Source: Batkoa obscura (taxonomy: Eukaryota; Entomophthoromycota; Entomophthoromycetes; Entomophthorales; Batkoaceae). Taken from it: DNA of 64,000 nucleotides. The notes under the pieces are model-generated. The model ran no database searches and had not been told where the DNA came from. It saw nothing but the letters and a program-made list of their open reading frames with translations. Location of the stretch: the NCBI GenBank assembly GCA_030770535.1, contig JASVEC010000088.1, positions 1 to 64,000 on the forward strand, read 5' to 3'. Positions 47,566 to 56,441 of this stretch are shown in pieces (within the stretch, counting starts at the first letter, position 1; every line of letters begins with the position of its first letter). A program made the position numbers and the translations under genes.

Positions 47566-48066
47566 ATGGAAATAGGAGCAAGACCAGATTCAATAAATCT
47601 AGATCATTATAATAAACAAGCTATATCAGTATTAGGCTTTGGTGTTTTATATTTAAAAGATGATAAAACAATAGGCAGAGTTTACTTTGATTATTTATCT
47701 GAAATATTGAATCATGATTCAGCATATGCAGGAGATTGTTTAATCAATTTGATCTCTATAGAGCTTCTATTTAAAAAGTTTACAAAAATTAATATATGGG
47801 CAGATACAGAAAATCATTTTAGATCCCAAGAGTTCTTACATTATATGTTTAAAGAAATTCATAAAATAAATAGTAGTTTGAATGTTAATCTTAATTTTTT
47901 TGCTGACCATCATGGGAAAAGTATAGTTGATGGACATTTTGGAAACCTTTCAAAATGGAAAAGTAGTTTTGAAGCGTTAGGTAAAATAGAAGATATCGAT
48001 CAATTAATTTCAAGATTTGAGGCTTTTATTTGCGAGCATAATAAAATTAATAACTCGGACTGTTAA
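47566..48066 (+). CDS. DDE-like transposase core (copy 5)
   Basis: 166 residues, identical to the copy 4 core. The frame is open upstream from about 47,408 (TAKNKERLEEIL..) and includes the first acidic motif LDFKQN, so the usable frame is about 219 codons. Acidic motifs are LDFKQN, IWADTENHF and HGKSIVDGHF. Catalysis on TA-flanked TIR ends is inferred from the element structure only. Confidence 0.68.
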   Translation: MEIGARPDSINLDHYNKQAISVLGFGVLYLKDDKTIGRVYFDYLSEILNHDSAYAGDCLINLISIELLFKKFTKINIWADTENHFRSQEFLHYMFKEIHKINSSLNVNLNFFADHHGKSIVDGHFGNLSKWKSSFEALGKIEDIDQLISRFEAFICEHNKINNSDC

Positions 48067-48133
48067 TAATGGGAAAACAGATATAATTTTTAAAAAGTAT
48101 AAAAGAAACAAAAGGACAAAAAGAATAATATAG

Positions 48134-48391
48134 ATGCAGGGCATTAAGAAGTATTTACATTTTATCAAACATAACAATAAACTACATTGTTATCCAGTAT
48201 CTGATACATCAAAAAAAAGCGATATAGTCCCAATTAAAGTTATAGAGTCTATAGAAAACAGAAAAATTAAAAGATCGATCCCAGCTTACCTTACAAAGAT
48301 AACAGAGAATTTAAAAATTTCGATATTTACTAAGCAAGTAAGTAGTTTGTTGAATGATAGAAATATATTGTTGAATGTTAAGATTACTTAA
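48134..48391 (+). CDS. Transposon C-terminal ORF (copy 5)
   Basis: 85 residues identical to copy 4's frame. The same frame is open immediately upstream (NGKTDIIFKKYKRNKRTKRI) up to a TAG just before the ATG, which suggests it was once continuous with the core. Confidence 0.55.
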   Translation: MQGIKKYLHFIKHNNKLHCYPVSDTSKKSDIVPIKVIESIENRKIKRSIPAYLTKITENLKISIFTKQVSSLLNDRNILLNVKIT

Positions 48392-48823
48392 GTTATTAAT
48401 AACTAAGTTAATAAATAGTCAAAGAACAAGTAACTGTAATAATATGTAAAAACTATTATTACTTGTACTATATAGGGATGGTTAGTTATAGTTTTGGGGC
48501 TAACCACTCCCTCCCATACAGCTATTTATTAACTTGGCAATATATTAATAATGTAGTTATAACATTAAAATAGTTTATTTATTTGATAACAAATCTGAAA
48601 TGTTGGTTATAAAGCAGTTGATAATAAATATTTCTCAATAAAATTTTATAAGAACACGTATTTAAGATCTAGTAGAAATTCAACTAACTTACAGTATGAG
48701 CTATATATAATGATTTAGAACTGTGTTTGGGTACTTTTGTTTTAATAAAAGATGTGATTTTATAGAATTTTAAGCAAAGTTTTTAAAATAATTTTTTTTT
48801 CAAAATTGGATAAAATAATGAAA

Positions 48824-49153
48824 CTAATTCAGACAACCCCATATATTATCTGATGAATATTTACTATCATTATTTTTTTTATTAAATGTTGATGAAATAG
48901 TTGGATCATTTAGTAAATATTGTATAATAGTTTCAATTTGGTCATCTTTAATTTTTTTTATATTTTTAATAATAGGTTGTAATGTTGATATTTTATTATT
49001 ATTACTTGTTTTTGAATAATCATATTGATTTCTGTTTATACTAAACCTAAAACTCTTGCATTCATCAAAAGAATATACTGAAGCTATAGTTGATAATAAC
49101 GCTACTTGTTGATTTTTGTTTCCTGTTTCCCTCAAAACACTAATTTTATACAT
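48824..49153 (-). CDS. Transposon N-terminal ORF (copy 6, hybrid 3' end)
   Basis: 109 residues. The last few codons (..NIWGCLN) come from the terminus of copy 5, so the frame crosses the element border. Non-functional remnant by inference. Confidence 0.5.
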   Translation of the reverse strand: MYKISVLRETGNKNQQVALLSTIASVYSFDECKSFRFSINRNQYDYSKTSNNNKISTLQPIIKNIKKIKDDQIETIIQYLLNDPTISSTFNKKNNDSKYSSDNIWGCLN

Positions 49154-49667
49154 TGCTTGATTAAGTTTATTATTATGTATTGATAGTAAACTTTGATAAT
49201 ATGTCTTTTCTTTGTTTCGTTTTATTATAAAATTCCATGAACCTTGGGTTGTTATAAGTAGCTCTTAAAATTGATGTAAATGAATTATAATGTTTATATT
49301 GTGTACTACTCCTCCCCTATATTGATATTGTATTGAAATTTTGAAAAATTCCATTTCGAAAGTTTAGTTATGAAAGTCTGCATTTTATTTTTATTTCAAC
49401 AAAAAAAAAGTAAATAAGTGTATTTATATAATTATATAATCATGTAGTTATGTATTATATATCTATTAAATATCTAACAGAACTAATATAAAACATATAG
49501 TTAGGAAAATTAGCTATTTAAGAAAAGGAAACAATTAAAATAAGTTTTAAATAGAGACATTTAATTATAGGCTTTTTAGATTTAACCATCATATTAGACA
49601 CAAATTTGAAAATTTAAAATTTGGATTAATTTCTAAATAAATTCTGAAACCAACTAGGACAGCCCCA
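48844..49667 (-). mobile_element. TIR transposon copy 6, half element
   Basis: Begins within the N-terminal ORF right at the TA that closes copy 5 and runs to the right terminus AACTAGGACAGCCCCA, TA after it. The C-terminal half of the element is missing, either lost when copy 5 inserted or by recombination. Confidence 0.8.
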
Positions 49668-49669
49668 TA

Positions 49670-49740
49670 CGGAGATGTTTTGGTTTTGTCACTTTTTCCA
49701 TCTTTTAAGCGCCATTTGAGCAGAAAAATTATTAGTAAAT
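49670..49740 (-). mobile_element. MITE fragment sharing TA with copy 6
   Basis: Starts CGGAGATGTTTTGGTTTTG at the same TA (49668-49669) that ends copy 6. Body CTTTTAAGCGCCATTTGAGC fits the family. The distal end is missing. Confidence 0.65.
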
Positions 49741-49779
49741 AAGGAAATTTGTTTTTAAATTCTAAATATATATACACGG

Positions 49780-50097
49780 TTGTTTAACTTTGTTTTCTAT
49801 TAATATAGAAACAAAGTGCAGGCTTTTAAGTTAAACTTTAAAATGGAGTTTTTAAAGCTTTTAGTGCAATAGAGAGAAACATACTATATAAATATTATAA
49901 TTTATTTACATTAATTTTAATAACTATCTGCAATAACCCAGAGTTTACGAAATTTTATAAAAAAAATAAAAAACCATGTTAAAGTTCGTCATTAATAACA
50001 ATAAACTTAACCAAGCAATGTATAAAATTAGTGTTTTAAAAGAAACAGAGAACAAAAACTAATAGATTGCATTATTATTAACCATGATTTCAGTATA
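49780..50097 (+). mobile_element. Old relic of the transposon 5' region
   Basis: Plus-strand remnant of the leader and N-terminal ORF (AACAATAAACTTAACCAAGC, AATGTATAAAATTAGTG), much diverged from the young copies around it. Confidence 0.6.
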
Positions 50098-50153
50098 TAG
50101 GGATGTATTTTTTTTAAGAATTTTACTAACAATTTTTCCACTTAAATAGTATA
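50098..50153 (+). mobile_element. MITE fragment, right end missing
   Basis: TAGGGATGTATTTTTTTTAAG through TTTTTCCACTTAAATAG, then the family sequence breaks off. Confidence 0.55.
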
Positions 50154-50670
50154 TTTAAGTTTAGTTTAAGTCGATAAATTCAAAAAAATTAATAAAGAAA
50201 TTAAAAAACTAGAACTTTAAAACTTCAAATTAAACATCATATGGGGCTGTCCTAGTTGGTTTCAGAATTTATTTAGAAATTAATCCAAATTTTAAATTTT
50301 CAAATTTGTGTCTAATATGATGGTTAAATCTAAAAAGCCTATAATTAAATGTCTCTATTTAAAACTTATTTTAATTGTTTCCTTTTCTTAAATAGCTAAT
50401 TTTCCTAACTATATGTTTTATATTAGTTCTGTTAGATATTTAATAGATATATAATACATAACTACATGATTATATAATTATATAAATACACTTATTTACT
50501 TTTTTTTTGTTGAAATAAAAATAAAATGCAGACTTTCATAACTAAACTTTCGAAATGGAATTTTTCAAAATTTCAATACAGTATCAATATAGGGGAGGAG
50601 TAGTACACAATATAAACATTATAATTCATTTACATCAATTTTAAGAGCTACTTATAACAACCCAAGGTTT

Positions 50671-51063
50671 ATGGAATTTTATAATAAAACAAAACAAAGA
50701 AAAGACATATTATCAAAGTTTACTATCGATAATAATAAACTTAATCAAGTAATGTATAAAATTAGTGCTTTAAGGGAAGCAGGAAACAAAAGTCAGCAAG
50801 TAGTGTTATTATCAACTATAGCTTCAGTATATTCTTTTGATGAATGCAAGAGTTTTAGGTTTAGTATAAACAGAAATCAATATGATTATTCAAAAACAAG
50901 TAATAATAATAAAATATCAACATTACAACCTATTATTAAAAATATAAAAAAAATTAAAGATGACCAAATTGAAACTATTATACAATATTTACTAAATGAT
51001 CCAACTATTTCATCAATATTTAATAAAAAAAATAGTGATAGTAAATGGGTATGTCTTTTTTGA
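50671..51063 (+). CDS. Transposon N-terminal ORF (copy 7), cut by a MITE
   Basis: 130 residues, MEFYNKTKQRKDILSKFTID onward. The last codons (..WVCLF) are encoded by the inserted MITE. Several substitutions (for example EAGNKSQQVVLL for ETGNKNQQVALL) set it apart. Confidence 0.55.
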   Translation: MEFYNKTKQRKDILSKFTIDNNKLNQVMYKISALREAGNKSQQVVLLSTIASVYSFDECKSFRFSINRNQYDYSKTSNNNKISTLQPIIKNIKKIKDDQIETIIQYLLNDPTISSIFNKKNSDSKWVCLF

Positions 51064-51148
51064 CTTCATTATTTTTTCCATTTTTTAAGCGCTATTTAAG
51101 TGGAAAATTTGTTAGTAAAACTCTTAAACATAAAAATATATCCCCAAA
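51047..51148 (-). mobile_element. MITE inserted in transposon copy 7
   Basis: TGGGTATGTCTTTTTTGACT at the left, AAAATATATCCCCA at the right; the body AAGCGCTATTTAAGTGG fits the family. It separates the N-terminal ORF from the middle ORF. Flanks are AA rather than TA. Confidence 0.8.
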
Positions 51149-51151
51149 TAT

Positions 51152-51448
51152 TTGAATGATTTAAAAGATAAAGCAGTAGCTAGGTCAACGTTCTTTAAAT
51201 ATATACCAAGTAATTTCAAAAATGCAGCAAGAAAAACGGATCTATGTAATATATGTGCCCAGTATACAGTTAGAAAAAAGTTATTTGAAAATAAAATAAA
51301 TACAGCAAAAAACAAAGAGAGATTAGAAGAAATTCTCAAAGAAAAACTATACAAATTACATAAATTCTGTATTGATACTCAAAAAAATACACTTAATGAA
51401 ACTATTAAAAAATTAAATAACAAAAGTTGTATAATAACTAGCTTTTAA
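51152..51448 (+). CDS. Transposon middle ORF (copy 7)
   Basis: 98 codons, no ATG at the start because the MITE lies just upstream. Begins LNDLKDKAVARSTFFKYIPS, has a Cys pair in DLCNICAQY and a helical Lys/Glu-rich tail ending KLNNKSCII. In copies 4 and 5 the tail continues into the core (..CIIVLDFKQN), so this is the region between the N-terminal ORF and the catalytic core. The CxxC may be half of a zinc site. Confidence 0.6.
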   Translation: MNDLKDKAVARSTFFKYIPSNFKNAARKTDLCNICAQYTVRKKLFENKINTAKNKERLEEILKEKLYKLHKFCIDTQKNTLNETIKKLNNKSCIITSF

Positions 51449-52051
51449 ACAAAGATACAAAAAGGATATTAAAGATACAAAATGTTAAGAAATATTTACA
51501 CTTTATTAAACATAACAATAAACTACATTGTTATCCAGTATCGATACATCAAAAAAAAAGCGACATAGTTCCAATCATTAGAGTTTATAGAAGTCTATAG
51601 AAAATAGAAAAATTAAAAGAGCGGTCCCAGCTTACCTTACAAAGATAACAGAGAATTTAAAAATTTCGATATTTACTAAGCAAGTAGTTTGTTGAATGAT
51701 AGAAATATATTATTAAGTGTTAAGATTGCTTAAGCTATTAGTAGCTAAGTTAATAAATAGTCAAAGAACAAGTAGCTGTGGTAATATGTAAAAACTATTA
51801 TTACTTGTACTATATAGGGATAGTTAATTATAGTTTTAAGGCTAATCACTCCTTCCCATGTAGCTATTTGTCAACTTGGGAATACATTAATAATGTAATT
51901 ATAACATTAAAATAGTTTATTTATTTGATAACAAACCTGAAATGTTGGTTATAAAGCAGTTGATAATAAATATTTCTCAATAGAGTTTTATAAGAATATG
52001 TATTTAAGATCTAATAGAGATTCAAACTAACTTATGGGATAAACTATAATA

Positions 52052-52104
52052 CATATGTAGATATGTTTTTTTGTTTAAGAATTGTTAGTAAAATTCTTAA
52101 AGAG
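52052..52104 (+). mobile_element. MITE scrap at the broken end of copy 7
   Basis: TGTAGATATGTTTTTTTG followed by AAGAATTGTTAGTAAAATTC, a collapsed form of the family sequence. Confidence 0.45.
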
Positions 52105-52557
52105 TGTAGAGGTATCGCTTTGTCAGCTTCATGACTGAATATAGTATAACATCACTTAAGTTGTTGTGTTCTTGAGTTCAGGCACAATCAGTCCCGATCC
52201 TCTTATTTTAATTTGGTATAAGAATTTTCTACCATGCAATTCCTAAAGACATTTGTCTTTCCGTTTTGATATCCATACTTGTTGAAGCGTAAAAGAAAAT
52301 TTAAAACAGTAACTCGAGACTTTTTAACTAAGTCATTCCCTGATATTGTACCTTTAATAAAGCCATTAAATTTTTCTGATAGTATTTTACGTAGGTTTTA
52401 CAGTAGTATTGCCTATTCTATCTATCTTATATAGTTTCTAGGGTATTACATGCTATTCTTCATAATTCAAGTTTATCTTAGTCATATAAACCAAGACCTT
52501 TCGACTTATGGCTAGTCAATCAAGTAAGAACTGCTGAATGCCAGATCTTATAACACA
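52105..52557 (+). mobile_element. Solo-LTR-like fossil d, diverged
   Basis: About 453 bp aligned by eye to fossils a-c from TGTAGAGGTATCGC to GCCAGATCTTATAACACA. The promoter-like TATAAAAG is no longer intact. No internal region; old. Confidence 0.45.
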
Positions 52558-52787
52558 AAAATACATCTCCAATATTATTTTTTTAAAACTCCCCAGTAGT
52601 GATAAAAAAATTTTAATATTATATAAACGCTTTAAAAAACATCCCTGTATTATTGTCCAACTACCTGATAAATTAGAAAAAAGCTACATAGTTCTAATTA
52701 AAGTTGAGGTTTATAAAAAATTAATTGTTAAATGATACCATCATTTAAGTTATTAATAACTAAGTTAATAAACGATTAAAAAGTATA

Positions 52788-52990
52788 TGGGGATATTTTT
52801 TTTGTTTTTACCACTTTTCCGTTTTTTAAACGGGGGTGTTTTTTTGTGTTTAAGAATTTTATTAACAACCTTTCCACTCAAATAGTGCTTAAAAAATGGA
52901 AAAAATAATGAAATCAAAAAAAACACTCCCAAACACTATTTTTGAGTAAAAAGATTGTTGGTAGAGTTCTTAAACAAAAAAATACATCAT
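52788..52990 (-). mobile_element. MITE interrupted by another MITE (outer copy)
   Basis: The outer copy starts TGGGGATATTTTTTTTG after TA, breaks at ...CGTTTTTTAAAC, and resumes after 52,930 as ACACTATTTTTGAGTAAAAAG to ATACATCATG. The break lies in the AAGCGCTATTTGAG centre. Confidence 0.75.
52832..52930 (+). mobile_element. MITE nested inside another MITE (inner copy)
   Basis: GGGGGTGTTTTTTTGTG to AAACACTCCC, complete body with TTTCCACTCAAATAGTGC. Flanked by AAAC on both sides. Younger than the outer copy by insertion order. Confidence 0.78.
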
Positions 52991-53498
52991 GTAATTATAA
53001 TAGGTAAAAATTATTATTATATTATTTATATTATATAAAAATAGTTAATTGTAGCTTTGAAGCTAGTTATTCCCTCCTTTATACATCTATTTATTGGCTT
53101 AATAATATTACATTAATAATGTGATTATAATAAAATTATTTAATAACAAATCTGCAATATGACTATGAGACAGCTAGTAATAAATATTTCATAATAAAGT
53201 TTTACAGAAATACATATTTATTATATACCACAACTTTAATCAATATCAATATATGAGTTATATTAGTAAAAGCCCTATTGATCTGGGGATTTCTATTAAA
53301 TTCAGTAAAAATTCTGTTAACTTGTATAAATTAAAAAAATAATCTAAACTATATCAGATATTTCTGCTTTTCAAAGAATTTGTTTTTATAAAGTTTTAAC
53401 CAGTTTTTAAAATATTTTACATTATAAAACTGGATAGAAAAATAAAATTAATTCAAGCATCCTTATATAGCACATATTTATTCTCTAAATTACATATA

Positions 53499-53597
53499 TG
53501 GTAATGTTTTTTTGTCTTCATTGCTTTTTTCATTTTCAAGCACTATTTGAGCAAAAAGATTGTTAGTAAAATTCTTAAACAAAAAAATACATCCTCA
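53499..53597 (-). mobile_element. MITE copy at the right border of the nest
   Basis: TGGTAATGTTTTTTTGTC to ACATCCTCA, TA flanks, reverse orientation. Confidence 0.8.
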
Positions 53598-54020
53598 TAT
53601 ACTAAATATTAGTATAGATTAATAGTAATTTGTTCAACCAAATTTATGGTACTTTAGAAATCTTGATGGTTTTTTCAAAAAAGTCTAAGGAGAATTTTTT
53701 GAGCTTTATTGTTCCAATATCTTTAATTAGAAAAAAATCATATTATTTGGGGGACGAATCATTTATAATATTTTATTTGTTTCTAAGTATTTTCTTTTTT
53801 TAGTCATAACTTTGAAGCTGCCCCTAGTACCTAGAAATAATCTATGTAATATTTATTATACTTTTAAAATTAAGGGAAATTAAGATTTACCATTCAATAC
53901 TATACAGTTTAAGTTTAATAATTCAAGTGTAAGTAAGCTGATAGCTTTAATTTAATAAAAACGCGTTGAAACAATTTAAAGTTTTAATTTAATTAAACAA
54001 AATTTGTTTATATTATTTAT
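53598..54020. other. Intergenic, nothing identified
   Basis: Border between the nest and the right gene-bearing flank; 3' side of the globin gene. Confidence 0.4.
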
Positions 54021-54617
54021 TTAATTGATGCTACATGATTTCTTGGATTTTGTTTTATTTTTTAGTGAGAAATGAAAGGGGCAACTGGTTGTTGGTTTTA
54101 TAGCTTCTTTGTAATTCCTTCGTTCTAGTTCATTTAGCCCTGTTACGTCTTCCCTTGTTTCTTCTACCAAATGTAAAATCTCACGTATTGCTACATTGTC
54201 AACTTTTTGATGCTTCATTGCATTTAATAAGTTTTCAACAAAGGCATCAAAATGCTCGTTTGATAGCCCACCTAATCTCCGATGTGCCTTTCTCATTGAT
54301 CTTTGATTGTAAGGCTTTCCGCCTAGTAAGCCAACTAAAAAATTTATCAACATTTGCTCAAATCGATATATCATTGTAAAATCAAAAAAGGTATTGATTC
54401 GTACATCTTGCACATGGTATTGGTATACTCTTTTAGCTAATTCCTTTATACCTTCAATTCCGCCTAGATCAAGATAATATTTGTGCTTCATTGCCTTCTT
54501 CAATAGTAAGTCAAAGTTGCTTAGCTTTTCATATCCTTCATCATCTAAATTTATTATTATTATATTTTGATTATCTCTTTTCGAAATCTCTTGTTCCTTG
54601 GGTGTTATTTGATTCAT
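54021..54617 (-). CDS. Group I truncated hemoglobin with polybasic CaaX-like C-terminus
   Basis: Small heme protein, family role in O2/NO binding or NO dioxygenation. Single exon, 198 residues from the ATG at 54617 (the frame extends two codons further with no ATG). Residues about 48-160 fit the 2-on-2 globin: YLDLGGIEGIKELAKRVYQY, then FFDF, FLVGLLGGKPYNQRSM, RKAHRRLGGLS with proximal His112, and HFDAFVENLLNAM. Tyr65 probably corresponds to B10. A ~45-residue N-terminal extension precedes the fold. The tail after residue 170 is not globin: CPFHFSLKNKTKSKKS followed by CSIN at the very end. A lysine-rich run plus terminal C-a-a-X is the arrangement that directs prenylation in Ras-like proteins, here with Asn in the X place, which is less usual. 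Membrane anchoring is an inference. Confidence 0.88.
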   Translation of the reverse strand: MNQITPKEQEISKRDNQNIIIINLDDEGYEKLSNFDLLLKKAMKHKYYLDLGGIEGIKELAKRVYQYHVQDVRINTFFDFTMIYRFEQMLINFLVGLLGGKPYNQRSMRKAHRRLGGLSNEHFDAFVENLLNAMKHQKVDNVAIREILHLVEETREDVTGLNELERRNYKEAIKPTTSCPFHFSLKNKTKSKKSCSIN

Positions 54618-56441
54618 ATTCAAAGGTATTAATTTTTTTTCTTTTACTTTTATATTATTAAATGGGTTTTAAGGGGGAAACCTTATATATTTTTTTCATG
54701 TCCCCCAAAATTTTAAATCACAGGATGTTCTATTGATTTTATTTAAATTAATTGATTTTGTTAAGACCTTATATAAATATAATTTTTGGTTTTGCTATAA
54801 AAGAACTATTTTAAGCTAATATTTGAGTCGGAATTTCCTATTATGAAATTATAGCGTTATAGTAATATAATAGAAAGGTATTTCAGAAGGAATGCGATTC
54901 TTTTGTTAACTTTAATTTCAAAAACAAGATAATCATTGTGATTACTATTATACTTAGGGGATTTGTATTAAATCAAGAATTGAATTTTACATTACTTTAT
55001 AAAATGTAATTAACTCTATCTATTGGATAATATAAACACTAATTTCTTTAACATTTATGACATTGTGAGATTTTAAATTAATGTAAATTAACATACAGAA
55101 GCTTTAAAAATATGATTGCTTCATAGTCTTTAAACTTTTCTATAATAAAAATTTATTTTTATCAAAGTTAATTTGATACAATGGTCTTACCTTCAAATTT
55201 CACTAGTTTTTGTGTTGGTTTAGCCTCAACTTATAATATTCTCTTCGGAAAGTAGTATTCAAAAAGTCTTTTTGAAATACAAATATTATATTAGCTCCTG
55301 GGTTATTCACTCTTTCTATTCTACATTCTGAGCCTAATTCGTCCTAGCTTCACCTAACACTATTACCCCCCTTCTAGGTGCCTAGATAAACTTATACAAG
55401 ACTGAGTTTAAAGCAGGGAAGTTAATCTTATTTAGATCCAAAGTAGATACTTGTGAACTTTGATTATCTCCTACTTTCTTTTACCTTATAGATCTCATAA
55501 CTCCTATTCATCCTTCTTTCATCTAGCTTCGTTTTGGTTTCATAAATAAAACACTTGAGTTATTCCCTTTCAAGGTTTAAAAAAATACGATAGTACTCAT
55601 ATAATAGATTGTTTGATTCAAATATAGTAAGCTGCCAAAAAGCTATTTTTTGAGAAGGCTCGAAATAGGTATACAACTTTCCTTCTAATTAGTAGTGAAT
55701 GATTTCAGATAAAAGGATGGAAGTAATAAGTAAAATGTGTAAGTAATGGTTGATAGCCAATGGTTGTTTAACATATTGTTGAATAAGCTGTTTTTTAAAT
55801 GTAAGCTGACATCTTGGGGTTATTTAAAAAAATATAATACATTTAATTTATTTTTGATTGCCCATCTTTATGGAAAGTTTAGCTTAAAAACCTAACTTAT
55901 TAAACGTTAATTTTAAAAAAAATCGAAAGGGCTTAAGTCCCAATTGATTTATTAGTATTATAAATGTTTGTTAAATGATATTATTTAATTTTCACATTGA
56001 GTTTTTAAAGTCAAAACCAAATGAAACGCTTAATTTGAACTATTTTTAAACAGTATTAGGGAGTGTTTTTTTGACTTCATTCCTTTTTCCACCTTTTAAG
56101 CCCTATTTGAGCGGAAAGATTGTTAGTAAAATTCTTAAAAATACATCCTCATTATATTATAAAAGCTTTAGATGAAAATAACAGTAAGTAGGATAAAGTG
56201 TGATCTTAGTTAAACCTTTGACTTTAACCTAATTAATGCTTAATACTATATTTGATATAATGTGGGTTTATAGTAATTTACTTTGATGAATCATTGCTTT
56301 TATTACATATAATTGGATAAAATTAAATGTAAACTGTATATATATGTTAATTATTCAAAAGTTCATAAGGCTTATGGAAAGGAAGTCCAAAATAAGATTA
56401 TAAAAGCTTCAAATTGAATTAAACTGAGTTAAATAAAAACA
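54618..56441. other. Intergenic with one MITE
   Basis: 1.8 kb between divergent genes. A pyrimidine-rich patch lies near 55,300-55,520; no gene is supported. A MITE is listed separately. Confidence 0.4.
56056..56151 (-). mobile_element. MITE copy (TGGGGATGT family)
   Basis: TTAGGGAGTGTTTTTTTGAC to ATACATCCTCA, reverse orientation; body AAGCCCTATTTGAGCGG. About 290 bp upstream of the enoyl-CoA isomerase ATG. Confidence 0.7.

Larger units (their letters stand above)
46779..48841 (+). mobile_element. TIR transposon copy 5, retains catalytic core
   Basis: 2,063 bp from TGGGGTTGTCCTAATTAT to AATTCAGACAACCCCA, TA on both sides. Plus-strand mirror of copy 4, with the same order of N-terminal, core and C-terminal frames. 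Left-end sequence is shortened relative to copies 1-3. With copy 4 it is the best candidate for the source of the family's transposase here, though neither has one unbroken frame. Confidence 0.88.
50242..52045 (+). mobile_element. TIR transposon copy 7, core deleted, right end lost
   Basis: Starts TGGGGCTGTCCTAGTTGG after TA and is head-to-head with copy 6. Contains the N-terminal ORF, a middle ORF absent from copies 4 and 5, and the C-terminal remnants with the same core deletion as copies 1 and 2. A MITE lies between the first two ORFs. The right terminus is replaced by a MITE scrap and an LTR-like fossil near 52.05-52.1 kb. Confidence 0.82.
52580..53466 (+). mobile_element. Old relic of the transposon 3' half
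   Basis: Corresponds to the C-terminal ORF (LPDKLEKSYIVLIKVE, compare VSDTSKKSDIVPIKVIE) and the long 3' region (ATAAATAGTC-like, CCTCCTTTATACATCTATTT, AACAAATCTGCAATATG) up to a decayed terminus AATTCAAGCATCCTTA. It is interrupted by the nested MITE pair. Confidence 0.65.
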
